A stretch of 64,000 bases of DNA from Bradyrhizobium sp. CIAT3101 (GCF_029714945.1 NZ_CP121634.1:1075001-1139000), one strand, 5' to 3'. Shown: positions 25,879 to 35,115, counted from the first letter of the stretch. A program made the numbers and translations. Notes: generated by a model not told the origin, from the letters alone.

Positions 25879-26637
25879 ATGGAATTGAAAGACGTAGCCG
25901 TTCTCATCACTGGTGGTGGTTCGGGTCTTGGTGAAGCGACTGCGCGCGCCATGGCCGCCAAGGGCGCCAAGATCGGCGTGATCGATCAAAACAAGGACAA
26001 TGCCGAGAAGGTCGCCGCCGAAGTGAAGGGCGTCGCGCTCCATGCCGACGTCACCAGCGAAGAGCAGATCAAGGCGGCGATCGCCAAGGCGGAAGCCGCG
26101 CATGGCGTTGCCCGCGTGCTGATGAACTGCGCCGGCATCGGTGGCTCGCAGCGTATTGTCGGCCGCGACGGCGTCTATCCGCTGGAAAAGTTCGCGCGCA
26201 TCATCAACGTCAACCTGATCGGCACGTTCAACTGCCTGCGTCTGTTCGCCGAGCGTCTCGTCACGATCGAGCCGATCGGTGAGGAGCGCGGCGTCATCAT
26301 CAACACTGCATCGGTCGCTGCTTACGAAGGCCAGATCGGCCAGATCGCCTACTCGGCGTCGAAGGGCGGCGTCGTCGGTTTGACTTTGCCTGCCGCACGC
26401 GACCTCGCGAGCCAGAAAATCCGCGTCAACACCATTGCGCCTGGCCTGTTCTTCACGCCGCTGCTGATGGGCCTCAACGAGGAAGCGCGCAAGAGCCTGG
26501 GCGCCCAGGTGCCGCATCCCTCGCGTCTCGGCGATGCCAAGGAATACGGCGCGCTCGCCGTGCACATGGTCGAGAACCCGATGCTCAACGGCGAGACCAT
26601 CCGTCTCGATGGTGCCATTCGCATGGCTCCGCGGTAG
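25879..26637 (+). CDS. 3-hydroxyacyl-CoA dehydrogenase (SDR, HSD17B10-like)
   Basis: A 252-residue short-chain dehydrogenase: ITGGGSGLGEATA (NAD site), NCAGIGG, Ser in INTASVAAYEG, and YSASKGG with catalytic Tyr/Lys. The motif set and length match type II 3-hydroxyacyl-CoA dehydrogenases. Within the cluster it would oxidise the hydroxyacyl-CoA made by the following enoyl-CoA hydratase before thiolysis. Located 55 nt after the TetR gene on the same strand. Confidence 0.88.
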   Translation: MELKDVAVLITGGGSGLGEATARAMAAKGAKIGVIDQNKDNAEKVAAEVKGVALHADVTSEEQIKAAIAKAEAAHGVARVLMNCAGIGGSQRIVGRDGVYPLEKFARIINVNLIGTFNCLRLFAERLVTIEPIGEERGVIINTASVAAYEGQIGQIAYSASKGGVVGLTLPAARDLASQKIRVNTIAPGLFFTPLLMGLNEEARKSLGAQVPHPSRLGDAKEYGALAVHMVENPMLNGETIRLDGAIRMAPR

Positions 26638-26645
26638 GGCACTTC

Positions 26646-26782
26646 TTCCCTTCTCCCCCTGTGGGAGAAGGTGGCGCGAAGCGCCGGATGAGGGGTTTGC
26701 GTCCGCGGAGACAGACCCCTCACCCAAGCGAATTTTGGGCTCACAGCGACTTGCCCTCTCCCACAAGGGGAGAGGGCGCAGC
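26646..26782. repeat. Intergenic palindromic repeat (CTCTCCC family)
   Basis: CCTTCTCCCCCTGTGGGAGAAGG at the left and CCCTCTCCCACAAGGGGAGAGGG at the right are each hairpins, and GATGAGGGGT pairs with ACCCCTCACCC between them. Related to 16271-16397. It interrupts the catabolic operon. Confidence 0.75.
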
Positions 26783-26819
26783 AATTGGCACCGCAATCAG
26801 CGGTACGCAGGAGCGCCCC

Positions 26820-27626
26820 ATGTCCCAACCGCTGCTGATCGAGCACGATGACGGCGTCGACCGGGTGACGCTCAATCGTCCGGAGAGCCTCAACGCGCTC
26901 GATCCCGCGCTGATTGACGCGCTCAACGTCTATTTCCAGAGCCTGCAGCGCAATCGCGACACGCGCGTCGTCGTGCTGCGCGGCGCCGGCAAGAATTTTT
27001 GTGCTGGGCTCGACCTCAAGGCCGCGATGGCGCGCAGGGCCGGGCAGCAGGAGCCGCCCGGTGTGACCGAGTCGCTCGACTCGCAACGCCGCATCGCCGA
27101 CATCGTGATGCTGATGCGGCGCTGCCCGCAGCCCATCCTCTCTCTGGTGCAGGGCGCCGCGGCCGGCGGCGGGTTTGCGCTGGCGCTGGCCTCCGACATC
27201 CGCATCGCGACCAAATCGGCGCGGATGAATTGCGCCTTCATCAAGCTTGGCCTTGGCGGCTGCGATATCGGCACCAGCTACTTTCTGCCGCGCCTCGTCG
27301 GCGTCTCCGTCGCCTCCGAGCTGATCCTGACCGGGCGCTTCATCGGCGCCGAGCGCGCGCTTGCAGTCGGGCTTGTCTCCGAGGTCGTGGACGAGGACAA
27401 GCTCGATGCGGCGGCCGAGCCTTATGTCGATGCAATGATGACGGCCTCGCCCGTTGGGCTGCGCCTGTCAAAGGAATGTCTCAACATGAGCGTCGATGCC
27501 GGATCGCTGGAAGCGGCGATTGCGATGGAGGACCGCAACCAGGTCCTGTGCAGCCGCTCCGAGGAATTTTCGGAAGGCATCAGGGCCTTCCTTGAGAAGC
27601 GAAAGCCTGTCTATATCAAGCGCTGA
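26820..27626 (+). CDS. Enoyl-CoA hydratase / isomerase (crotonase family)
   Basis: A 268-residue crotonase with LNRPESLNALDPAL, the oxyanion-hole motif GAGKNFCAGLDLK (about 58-70) and VQGAAAGGGFALALASDIR. IKLGLGGCDIGTSYFLPRL is the second active-site segment. Start at ATG 26820 with aggag upstream. In context it probably hydrates an enoyl-CoA produced by the acyl-CoA dehydrogenases. The precise substrate cannot be read from sequence. Confidence 0.88.
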   Translation: MSQPLLIEHDDGVDRVTLNRPESLNALDPALIDALNVYFQSLQRNRDTRVVVLRGAGKNFCAGLDLKAAMARRAGQQEPPGVTESLDSQRRIADIVMLMRRCPQPILSLVQGAAAGGGFALALASDIRIATKSARMNCAFIKLGLGGCDIGTSYFLPRLVGVSVASELILTGRFIGAERALAVGLVSEVVDEDKLDAAAEPYVDAMMTASPVGLRLSKECLNMSVDAGSLEAAIAMEDRNQVLCSRSEEFSEGIRAFLEKRKPVYIKR

Positions 27627-27670
27627 AACAACGAAGATCCGCAAAGGACAATAATTCCGGGAGACGCAAA

Positions 27671-29542
27671 ATGAGTGGAAGCGCGGCGGCGGTAATGGCG
27701 AAGCCCGCCTTTCGCAAGGTCGAGTGGCTCGCGCGCGACATCGATGTCGAGCGGCGCACTGACGGCACGGTGGTGCTGAAGTCGCGCATTCCGCTGCAGG
27801 CCTACGAAAAGCATCTTCCGGCCTCGCTGGCGAAATGGGCCAGGGAAGCGCCCGAGCGCATCTGGCTCGCGCAACGCGGCGGTCCGAACCGCGAATGGCG
27901 CAAGGTGTCCTATGGTGAAGCCAAGCGTACCGTCGACGCGCTGACGCAGGCGCTGCTTAATCTCGATCTCGATGGCCGCCCGGTCACGATCCTCTCCGGC
28001 AATTCGATCGAGCATGCGCTGATGACGCAGGCCGCGATGCAGGCGCGCGTCCCGGCAGCGCCGGTGTCGCCGGCCTACTCGCTGATGAGCCATGATCACG
28101 TCAAGCTGAAGTACCTGTTCGATCTGATCAAGCCGGCCGTGGTGATGGTGCAGGACGGCCCGACCTTCGAGAAGGCACTGAAGGCGCTCGACCTCTCGGG
28201 CGTCACCGTTGTTCACGTCGCGCGGCCCTGCGAGGGCGTGAAGAGTGTCAGCTTTGCCGAACTCGCGGCGACGCCCGTGACCGCAGACGTCGAGGCCTCG
28301 ATCGCGAAGATCACGCCTGACACGGTCGGCAAGCTGCTGTTCACGTCAGGTTCGACCGGCATGCCTAAGGCCGTCATCAACACGCAAGAGATGATGTGCG
28401 CCAATGCGGCGATGATGATGCAGGTGCGGCCGCGCACGCCGGGCGGCCCGCTCGCCACGGTGCTCGACTGGATGCCCTGGAATCACACCATGGGCGGCAA
28501 TGCCGCGTTCCATCCGGTGCTGGTCGACGGCGGCACGCTCTATATCGACGATGGCCGGCCGATGCCGGGCCAGCTTGAAGAAACCATCAGGAACCTGCGC
28601 GAGATCTCGCCGACCTATTACGCCAACGTGCCTGCCGGTTATGCCGCGCTCGCCGCGGCGATGGAGAAGGACGATGCGCTGTGCCGTTCCTTCTTCAAGA
28701 ATCTCTCGATCATGGCCTATGGCGGCGCGCGGTTGCCTGATGATCTCTACGACCGCATGCAGGCTCTCGCCGTGAAGACCACCGGCGAACGCATCGTGTT
28801 CTATACCGGCTGGGGTTCGACCGAGACCGCGCCGACCTCGACGGGCACCTATTGGGATACCGAGCGCGTTGGCCTGATCGGCCTGCCGTTCCCCGGCGTC
28901 GAATTGAAGATGGTGCCGTGCGGCTCGAAATACGAGCTGCGCCTGCGCGGCGTCAACGTCACGCCCGGCTACTTCGGTCAGCCGGACCTGACCAAGAAGA
29001 TGTTCGACGAAGAGGGTTTTTATTGCATCGGCGATGCCGGCATTTTCGTTGACGATGCAGATCCGGTGAAAGGCATCATCTTCGCGGGGCGCGTCGTCGA
29101 AGACTTCAAGCTGACCACCGGCACCTTCGTTCACGTCGGCTCGCTCCGGACCGATGCGATCGCGGCTGCGACGCCGGTCGTGCATGACGCGCTCGTGGCC
29201 GGGCAGGATCAGTGCTCGATCGGTCTGCTGGCCTGGCCCAATCTGCATGCGTGCCGCCAGCTCGTTGGCAATCCTGATCTCAGCTTCGAGGACGCGGTGA
29301 AGCACCCCGAGGTGATCGCCTGCTTCAAGCGCGGGCTCGAGGCGCACAACAGGGAATGTGAAGGCGCCAGCAGTCGCATCATCGCGCGCGCCATGCTGAT
29401 GGCCGAGCCGCCCTCGATCGACGGCAACGAGCTCACCGACAAGGGCTACATCAACCAGCGCGCAGGCCTCGAGCGCCGCGCGGTGCTGGTGGAGCGGCTT
29501 TATGCCGACAAGCCGGACCAGGACGTGATCGTGCTGAGATGA
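27671..29542 (+). CDS. Feruloyl-CoA synthase-like aryl-CoA ligase
   Basis: A 623-residue AMP-dependent ligase: LLFTSGSTGMPKAVINTQ (phosphate loop, about 220), WMPWNHTMGGN, FYTGWGSTETAPTS (adenine motif), GDAGIFVDDADPVKGI and the C-terminal DGNELTDKGYINQR with catalytic Lys. Length and motifs are those of feruloyl-CoA synthases, which start phenylpropanoid degradation by making hydroxycinnamoyl-CoA. With the dehydrogenases, hydratase, SDR and thiolase it suggests beta-oxidative shortening of an aryl or branched side chain. Confidence 0.82.
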   Translation: MSGSAAAVMAKPAFRKVEWLARDIDVERRTDGTVVLKSRIPLQAYEKHLPASLAKWAREAPERIWLAQRGGPNREWRKVSYGEAKRTVDALTQALLNLDLDGRPVTILSGNSIEHALMTQAAMQARVPAAPVSPAYSLMSHDHVKLKYLFDLIKPAVVMVQDGPTFEKALKALDLSGVTVVHVARPCEGVKSVSFAELAATPVTADVEASIAKITPDTVGKLLFTSGSTGMPKAVINTQEMMCANAAMMMQVRPRTPGGPLATVLDWMPWNHTMGGNAAFHPVLVDGGTLYIDDGRPMPGQLEETIRNLREISPTYYANVPAGYAALAAAMEKDDALCRSFFKNLSIMAYGGARLPDDLYDRMQALAVKTTGERIVFYTGWGSTETAPTSTGTYWDTERVGLIGLPFPGVELKMVPCGSKYELRLRGVNVTPGYFGQPDLTKKMFDEEGFYCIGDAGIFVDDADPVKGIIFAGRVVEDFKLTTGTFVHVGSLRTDAIAAATPVVHDALVAGQDQCSIGLLAWPNLHACRQLVGNPDLSFEDAVKHPEVIACFKRGLEAHNRECEGASSRIIARAMLMAEPPSIDGNELTDKGYINQRAGLERRAVLVERLYADKPDQDVIVLR

Positions 29543-29547
29543 AGATC

Positions 29548-29627
29548 GTAGGATGGGTAGAGCGCAGCGAAACCCATCGCCTCTCGTCAGATAATTGATG
29601 GGTATCGCTTCGCTCCACCCATCCTAC
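29548..29627. repeat. Palindromic repeat GTAGGATGGGT family (variant copy)
   Basis: Begins GTAGGATGGGTAGAGCG and ends CGCTCCACCCATCCTAC, forming a long hairpin. Same architecture as 22020-22110 and 33444-33532 but diverged in sequence. Confidence 0.8.
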
Positions 29628-29654
29628 AGAACAGCAATAGCAGGGTAGCCCGCC

Positions 29655-30782
29655 ATGAACTTCGATTTCTCCGACGACCAGAAGCAGCTCCGCGACCAGG
29701 CGCGCAAATTCCTCGCCGAGAAATGTTCGCCGAAGGCGGTGCGCGTCGTGCTCGACGGTAAGGCGCCCTACGACAAGGAGCTCTGGAAGGGTCTCGCCGA
29801 GATGGGCTTTCTGGGAGTCGCGATCCCCGAGGAATTCGGCGGCGCCGGTGCTGGTCATCTCGAGCTCTGCGTGATCGCCGAGGAGATGGGCCGGGCTAAC
29901 GCGCCGGTGCCGTTCTCTTCGACCGTGTATCTCGCGGCCGAAGCGCTGCTGATCGCCGGAAGCGACGCGCAGAAGAAGAAGTGGCTCCCCGCGATCGCCT
30001 CGGGCGAGGCGATCGGCACGCTGGCTCTGTTCGAGGGCAAGGGCAATCCGGCGCCGAAGAACGTCAAGCTCGCGGCTGCGAACGGCGTGCTCAACGGCGT
30101 CAAGAAGCCGGTGGCGGATGGTGCAATCGCCGACTTCGCGGTGGTTGCGGCGCGCACGGGCTCGAGCGGGCGCGATGGCGACATCTCGCTGTTCCTGGTC
30201 GATCTCAAGGCGGGTGGTGTCGAGGTGAAGAGCCTCACCAATCTGGATCCGACTCGCGGTCAGGCCGAGATCACCTTCAAGGACTGCAAGGCCGAGCCGC
30301 TTGGGGCCGCCGGCGACGGCTGGAGCATCTTGACCCAGGTGCTCGACCGCGCTGCGGTGCTTTGCGCCTTCGAGCAGGTCGGTGGCTCCGACCGCACGCT
30401 GGAGATGGGCCGCGACTATGCGCTCGACCGTATTGCGTTCGGTCGCCAGATCGGCTCGTTCCAGGCGGTCAAGCACATGCTCGCCGACATGTATGTGTCG
30501 GCGACGCTGGCGCGCTCCAATAGCTATTACGGCGCATGGGCGCTCTCGACCAACGCGGCTGAGCTGCCCGAAGCCGCCGCTGCTGCGCGCATCAGCGCGA
30601 CGCAGGCGTTCCAGCACTGCGCCAAGAACAACATCCAGGTCCATGGCGGCATGGGTTTCACCTGGGAGTTCGACTGCCACATGTACTACCGCCGCGCCAA
30701 CGCCATGGCGCTCGGCCTCGGCAGCCTGTCCTACTGGGAAGACCAGCTGATCGACCGCATGCGCAAGAAGAACGCGGCGTAA
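29655..30782 (+). CDS. Acyl-CoA dehydrogenase
   Basis: A 375-residue FAD-dependent acyl-CoA dehydrogenase (first step of beta-oxidation): FLGVAIPEEFGGAGAGHLELC near the N-terminus, EGKGNPAPKNV and the C-terminal NNIQVHGGMGFTWEFDCHMYYRR. It is of a different subgroup from the two that follow; CaiA-like proteins of this size often pair with a second dehydrogenase to form a heteromer, so pairing with 30798-32039 is plausible. 15 nt separate the two genes. Confidence 0.88.
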   Translation: MNFDFSDDQKQLRDQARKFLAEKCSPKAVRVVLDGKAPYDKELWKGLAEMGFLGVAIPEEFGGAGAGHLELCVIAEEMGRANAPVPFSSTVYLAAEALLIAGSDAQKKKWLPAIASGEAIGTLALFEGKGNPAPKNVKLAAANGVLNGVKKPVADGAIADFAVVAARTGSSGRDGDISLFLVDLKAGGVEVKSLTNLDPTRGQAEITFKDCKAEPLGAAGDGWSILTQVLDRAAVLCAFEQVGGSDRTLEMGRDYALDRIAFGRQIGSFQAVKHMLADMYVSATLARSNSYYGAWALSTNAAELPEAAAAARISATQAFQHCAKNNIQVHGGMGFTWEFDCHMYYRRANAMALGLGSLSYWEDQLIDRMRKKNAA

Positions 30783-30797
30783 GCGAAGGGCACGAAT

Positions 30798-32039
30798 ATG
30801 AACTTCGACGACACCCCGCAGGAAGCCGAATTCCGCAGCCTGGCGCGCGCCTGGATCGGTGCCAACGCGCCCAAGCAGTACGAGGACGAGTTGCGAAAGT
30901 CTTCGCTCGGCCGCACCGTGCTCAGGAACGCCAACATTCTCGAGGTCGCAAAAGCCTGGCAGAAGAAGAAGGCGGATGCTGGCTGGGCCTGCCTGCACTG
31001 GCCGAAGGAGTATGGCGGGCGCGGCTCGTCGCCGATCGAGCGCGTGATCTGGTCGCAGGAAGAGGGGCCGTTCGGCCAACTCTCCCGCATGTTCATCATC
31101 GGCCACGGCATGTGCGGGCCGACCATGATGGCGTTCGCGCGCGAGGAGCATAAGCGCACCTATCTGCCGCCGCTCGCGTCCGGCGAAAAGATCTGGTGCC
31201 AGCTGTTCTCCGAACCCGCCGGTGGCTCGGATGTTGCGGGCTTGCGCACACGTGCGGAAAAGGACGGCGGCGACTGGGTGATCAACGGCCAGAAGATCTG
31301 GACCTCGGGCGCGCACTATTCCGACTACGGCATTCTCTTGACCCGCACCGATCCGACCGTGCCCAAGCACAAGGGCCTCACCATGTTCTTCCTGGACATG
31401 AAGAGCCCCGGTGTCGAGGTACGGCCGATCAAGCAGGCCAGTGGCGCTTCCGATTTCAACGAGGTCTATTTCACCAATGTCCGGATTCCCGATCACCAGC
31501 GCCTCGGCGAGGTCGGTGACGGCTGGAACGTGTCGCTGACCACGCTGATGAACGAGCGCAGCGCGATCGGTGCGGCCGTCTCGACCGGCTTTCCGGAGCT
31601 GTTCGAATATTGCTCCAGCCTGATGCTGGACGACGGTCCGGCGATCGAGGATCGCGCGGTCCGTTCGAAGCTGGCCAATTGGGCGGTGAAGGCAAGCGGG
31701 CTGAAATACACCAGCATGCGGGCGATCTCCGCGCTGTCGAAGGGCGAGCGGCCAGGACCGGAGAATTCCATCGGCAAGCTGGTGGCGGGCTCGATGATCC
31801 AGGACGTCGCGACCTACGCGCTGGATTTGCAGGGCGCGAGCGGCGTGGTCAGCGGCGAGGATGCCGAGCTCGCAGGCCGTTTCCAGGCGATGCTGCTGCG
31901 CGCGCCCGGCACGCGCGTCGAAGGCGGCACCGACGAGATCATGCGCAACATCATCGCGGAGCGGGTCTTGGGCCTGCCCGGCGATATCCGTGTCGACAAG
32001 GACGTGCCGTTCAACAAGATCCCGACCAAGGGAAGATGA
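30798..32039 (+). CDS. Acyl-CoA dehydrogenase (tandem paralogue A)
   Basis: A 413-residue dehydrogenase starting MNFDDTPQEAEFRSLAR. WCQLFSEPAGGSDVAGLRTRA is the FAD/substrate region, VINGQKIWTSGAHYSDYG the central motif, and RVEGGTDEIMRNIIAERVLGLPGD the C-terminal active-site segment (parts shown). It is highly similar along its full length to the next gene at 32178-33422, down to the last residues (NKIPTKGR), indicating a recent tandem duplication. Confidence 0.9.
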   Translation: MNFDDTPQEAEFRSLARAWIGANAPKQYEDELRKSSLGRTVLRNANILEVAKAWQKKKADAGWACLHWPKEYGGRGSSPIERVIWSQEEGPFGQLSRMFIIGHGMCGPTMMAFAREEHKRTYLPPLASGEKIWCQLFSEPAGGSDVAGLRTRAEKDGGDWVINGQKIWTSGAHYSDYGILLTRTDPTVPKHKGLTMFFLDMKSPGVEVRPIKQASGASDFNEVYFTNVRIPDHQRLGEVGDGWNVSLTTLMNERSAIGAAVSTGFPELFEYCSSLMLDDGPAIEDRAVRSKLANWAVKASGLKYTSMRAISALSKGERPGPENSIGKLVAGSMIQDVATYALDLQGASGVVSGEDAELAGRFQAMLLRAPGTRVEGGTDEIMRNIIAERVLGLPGDIRVDKDVPFNKIPTKGR

Positions 32040-32044
32040 GTTCG

Positions 32045-32158
32045 TGTCCCGGACGCGATGCAGCACGTAGTGCTGCTTCGCAGAGCCGGGACCCAGAAAG
32101 CCGAAATGGGCCCCGGCTCTGCAGCGCACCGCTTCGCGCTGCGCAGCGTCCGGGGCGA
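32045..32158. repeat. Intergenic palindromic repeat between duplicated genes
   Basis: GTCCCGGACGCGATGCAGCA pairs with the right end GCGCAGCGTCCGGGGC, and an inner GAGCCGGGACCC pairs with GGGCCCCGGCTC. The element separates the two duplicated dehydrogenase genes. Confidence 0.75.
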
Positions 32159-32177
32159 GAGAGAGGAGAGTTCGGAG

Positions 32178-33422
32178 ATGAATTTCGACGACACCCCGCA
32201 GGAAGCCGCGTTCCGCGAGACCGCACGCCAATGGGTCGCCGCCAACGCGCCGAAGGAGTTCGAGCAGGAGCTGTCAAAATCCTCGCTCGGCCGCATCAGG
32301 CTTGCCAAGCACGACATGGTCGAGGTCGGCAAGGCCTGGCAGAAGAAGAAGGCGGAGGGCGGCTGGGCCTGCCTGCACTGGCCGAAGGAATATGGCGGTC
32401 GCGGCGCCACGCCGATCGAGCGCGTGATCTGGCAGCAGGAGGAGGGCGTCTACGGCAAGCTGACGCAGCCGTTCCAGATCGGCGAGGGCATGTGCGGCCC
32501 GACCGTGATGGCCTGGGGCAGCGAGGATGCCAAGCGTCGTTATCTGCCGAAGCTCGCCGCGGGCGAGGAGATCTGGTGCCAACTGTTCTCCGAACCGTCG
32601 GCCGGCTCCGACGTCGCGGGCCTGCGCACGCGGGCGGAGAAGAAGGGCGACAATTGGGTCGTCAATGGCCAGAAGATCTGGACCTCGGGCGCGCATTATT
32701 CCGACTTCGGTCTCCTGATCGCGCGCACCGATCCGAATGTGCCCAAGCATAATGGCCTCACCATGTTCTTCCTGGACATGAAGAGCCCGGGCGTCGAGGT
32801 GCGGCCGATCAAGCAGGCCAACGGCATGCCGGAGTTCAACGAGGTCTATTTCACCGATGTCGTGATCCCTGACAGCCAGCGGCTCGGCGCGGTCGGCGAG
32901 GGCTGGAGCGTGTCGCTGACCACGCTGATGAACGAGCGCATGTCGATCGGGGCGCGTCTTGCGACCGGCGTGCCCGAACTATTTGAGTTCTGTTCGAACC
33001 TGATGCTGGAGGAAGGGCTCGCCATCGACGATCCCGCCGTGCGTTCGAAGCTCGCGAGCTGGGCGGTGAAGTCGAGCGGGCTGAAATACACGAGCTACCG
33101 CGCGATCTCGGCGCTGTCGAAAGGCGAGCGGCCGGGACCGGAGAACTCCATCGGAAAGCTGGTGTCGGGCATGATGCTGCAGGATATCGCGACCTACGCG
33201 ATGGACCTCCAGGGCGCGGCCGGTGTTCTTACAGGGAGCGACGAGGAGACGGTGCACGGCCAGTTCCAGCAGATGCTGCTGTCCTCGCCCTCGATGCGCA
33301 TCGCCGGCGGCACCGACGAGATCCTGCGCAACATCATCGCCGAGCGGGTTCTGGGGCTGCCCGGCGACATCCGCGTCGACAAGGACGTGCCGTATAACAA
33401 GATCCCGACCAAGGGGCGGTGA
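32178..33422 (+). CDS. Acyl-CoA dehydrogenase (tandem paralogue B)
   Basis: A 414-residue dehydrogenase starting MNFDDTPQEAAFRETAR, with WCQLFSEPSAGSDVAGLRTRA and IAGGTDEILRNIIAERV. The start is fixed by similarity to the preceding paralogue; upstream codons belong to the repeat. Both copies keep all recognisable active-site segments. Substitutions cluster outside these, so different chain or ring specificities are possible. Confidence 0.9.
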   Translation: MNFDDTPQEAAFRETARQWVAANAPKEFEQELSKSSLGRIRLAKHDMVEVGKAWQKKKAEGGWACLHWPKEYGGRGATPIERVIWQQEEGVYGKLTQPFQIGEGMCGPTVMAWGSEDAKRRYLPKLAAGEEIWCQLFSEPSAGSDVAGLRTRAEKKGDNWVVNGQKIWTSGAHYSDFGLLIARTDPNVPKHNGLTMFFLDMKSPGVEVRPIKQANGMPEFNEVYFTDVVIPDSQRLGAVGEGWSVSLTTLMNERMSIGARLATGVPELFEFCSNLMLEEGLAIDDPAVRSKLASWAVKSSGLKYTSYRAISALSKGERPGPENSIGKLVSGMMLQDIATYAMDLQGAAGVLTGSDEETVHGQFQQMLLSSPSMRIAGGTDEILRNIIAERVLGLPGDIRVDKDVPYNKIPTKGR

Positions 33423-33443
33423 TCTCGCCTCCCGCGGTATCTC

Positions 33444-33532
33444 GTAGGGTGGGCAAAGCGAAGCGTGCCCACCATGTCTCAAGATCGGAGAAAGTTGGTG
33501 GGCACGGCGCTACGCGCCTTTGCCCACCCTAC
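33444..33532. repeat. Palindromic repeat GTAGGGTGGGC family, copy 2
   Basis: GTAGGGTGGGCAAAGCG at the left and CGCCTTTGCCCACCCTAC at the right, almost the same as 22020-22110; the loop differs. Confidence 0.85.
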
Positions 33533-33545
33533 AAGAGAAGAATTC

Positions 33546-34247
33546 ATGGACGCAAAAGTGAGCCAGACCCAAGACCGCATCGGCGTGCTCGAAGAGCTCC
33601 TCAACGAGCGCTATTCCGTTCGCGCGTTTCTCCCCAAGGACGTCGACCGCGCCACCATCGAGCATGTGCTGACGACGGCGCAACGCACCGCGTCCTGGTG
33701 CAATAGTCAGCCCTGGCAGGTCATCATCGCCAGCGGCGAGGCCAAGGAGCGCTTCCGCCAACTGATCTACAAGGAGGCGTCAGGCGGGCTCGGCGACGAT
33801 TACGACTTCACCCCGCCGCGCGAATATGTCGGCGTCTATCTCGAACGCCGCCGCGAGAGCGGCTTTCAGCTCTACAACACGCTCGGCATCCCGCGCGGCG
33901 ACAGAAGCGGCTACGCCAAGCAGGCGCTGGAGAATTACAATTTCTTCGGCGCGCCGCACGTCGCGATCATTCACACCAATGAGCCGCTCGGCATCTACGG
34001 CGCGATCGATTGCGGGGCCTATGTGTCGAATTTCATGCTCGCAGCACAAGCGCTCGGGCTCGGCACGATTCCGCAGGCGGCACTTGCGCGCCATTCGGGC
34101 CTGATCCGCCGCCACTTCAACCTGCCCGACGACCGTCGCGTCGTCTGCGGCATCTCGTTCGGTTATGCCGACAACGCGCACAAGGTCAACAGCTACCGCA
34201 CCTCGCGCGCAACCGTCGCCGACACCGTGACGTTCGTCGAGAAGTAA
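33546..34247 (+). CDS. Nitroreductase family protein
   Basis: A 233-residue FMN-dependent oxidoreductase: RYSVRAFLPKDVDRATIEHV, ASWCNSQPWQVII (FMN site, about 53-65) and the C-terminal GLGTIPQAALA and VVCGISFGYAD. Start at the ATG after an agaag site and the repeat. Last gene of the catabolic cluster; it may reduce an aromatic or enone intermediate, but this is inference. Confidence 0.85.
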   Translation: MDAKVSQTQDRIGVLEELLNERYSVRAFLPKDVDRATIEHVLTTAQRTASWCNSQPWQVIIASGEAKERFRQLIYKEASGGLGDDYDFTPPREYVGVYLERRRESGFQLYNTLGIPRGDRSGYAKQALENYNFFGAPHVAIIHTNEPLGIYGAIDCGAYVSNFMLAAQALGLGTIPQAALARHSGLIRRHFNLPDDRRVVCGISFGYADNAHKVNSYRTSRATVADTVTFVEK

Positions 34248-34336
34248 TCGGGCGGAAATACCCTGCTCACACGCATGCGAAGACGGCCGCGCAAGACGGC
34301 CGCCTTCACCGTTGTCGCCTGAGGTCGATTGACGCG

Positions 34337-34885
34337 CTACCCGCCGCTGCCGCCGATCACGGCGCGCACGGTCTCGTCGGGTCCGAAGTCCTCGGCGCCG
34401 TCGACATAGAGCAGCGCAGCGAGCTTCGAGCGTGCGCGGTTGACGCGGCTCTTGATGGTGCCGACCGCACAGCCGCAGATCGAGGCCGCATCCTCATAGG
34501 AGAAGCCGGAGGCACCGACCAGAATCAGCGCTTCGCGCTGGTCCTGCGGAAGCTTCTCGAGCGCGCCGCGGAACTCCTCGAACTCGAGATGGGCGTTCTG
34601 CGAGGGCTGCGTCTTCAGCGTCTTGGCATAGTTGCCCTCAGCGTCCTCAACCTCGCGCCGCCGCTTGCGATAGTCGGAGCGGAACAGGTTGCGCAGGATC
34701 GTGAACAGCCATGCCGGCAGGTTGGAGCCGGGCTGGAACGAGTCGATGTTGGCAAGTGCACGCAACAGCGTTTCTTGCACCAGATCGTCGGCGCGGTCGG
34801 CATTGCCGCTGAGCGAGATCGCGAACGCGCGAAGGCTCGGCACGGCCGCGAGGATGTCGTCACGCAGGGAGTTCGTGAGAGGCAT
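34337..34885 (-). CDS. ecfG: General stress sigma factor EcfG
   Basis: A 182-residue ECF sigma factor: region 2 NADRADDLVQETLLRALANI and WLFTILRNLFRSDYRKRRRE; region 4 LPQDQREALILVGASGFSYEDAA and CGCAVGTIKSRVNRARSKL. The neighbourhood (nepR immediately upstream, phyR divergent) identifies it as EcfG (RpoE4/SigT class), which directs the general stress response. Its ATG overlaps the nepR stop (TAATG), implying translational coupling with its anti-sigma factor. Confidence 0.92.
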   Translation of the reverse strand: MPLTNSLRDDILAAVPSLRAFAISLSGNADRADDLVQETLLRALANIDSFQPGSNLPAWLFTILRNLFRSDYRKRRREVEDAEGNYAKTLKTQPSQNAHLEFEEFRGALEKLPQDQREALILVGASGFSYEDAASICGCAVGTIKSRVNRARSKLAALLYVDGAEDFGPDETVRAVIGGSGG

Positions 34886-35115
34886 TAATCCCTCCCATTG
34901 TTGTCGTTGGAGCCCCCAGCCCCATTCTCGTTCTGGGATCCTCCCGGCGCATCAAGCTTTTTGATGAGCTCCGCGAACCGGTCCGGAACCCCTTGCCGCA
35001 CGACGTCGTCGTACATGGCGCGCAGTTGATGGCCGATCCGGGATTGGATCTCCGGAGTTAGGCCTCCCTTGCCGGGGGTCGTGCTTTTGCTGGCTTGAGA
35101 CTTGAGATCTTTCAT
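34885..35115 (-). CDS. nepR: Anti-sigma factor NepR
   Basis: A 76-residue protein with the NepR core IQSRIGHQLRAMYDDVVRQGVPDRFAELIKKLD (shown in two parts: IQSRIGHQLRAMYDDV and PDRFAELIKKLD), which binds EcfG until phosphorylated PhyR displaces it. The N- and C-terminal extensions are polar and disordered. Start at MKDLKSQ; a GTG four codons earlier, nearer a gggga site, is an alternative. Confidence 0.9.
   Translation of the reverse strand: MKDLKSQASKSTTPGKGGLTPEIQSRIGHQLRAMYDDVVRQGVPDRFAELIKKLDAPGGSQNENGAGGSNDNNGRD

Noticed and set aside
29451..32231. Very long minus-strand open frame of 926 codons
   Set aside because: It is antisense to three well-conserved acyl-CoA genes and consists of Arg/His/Ala-rich sequence; a byproduct of strong third-position GC bias.
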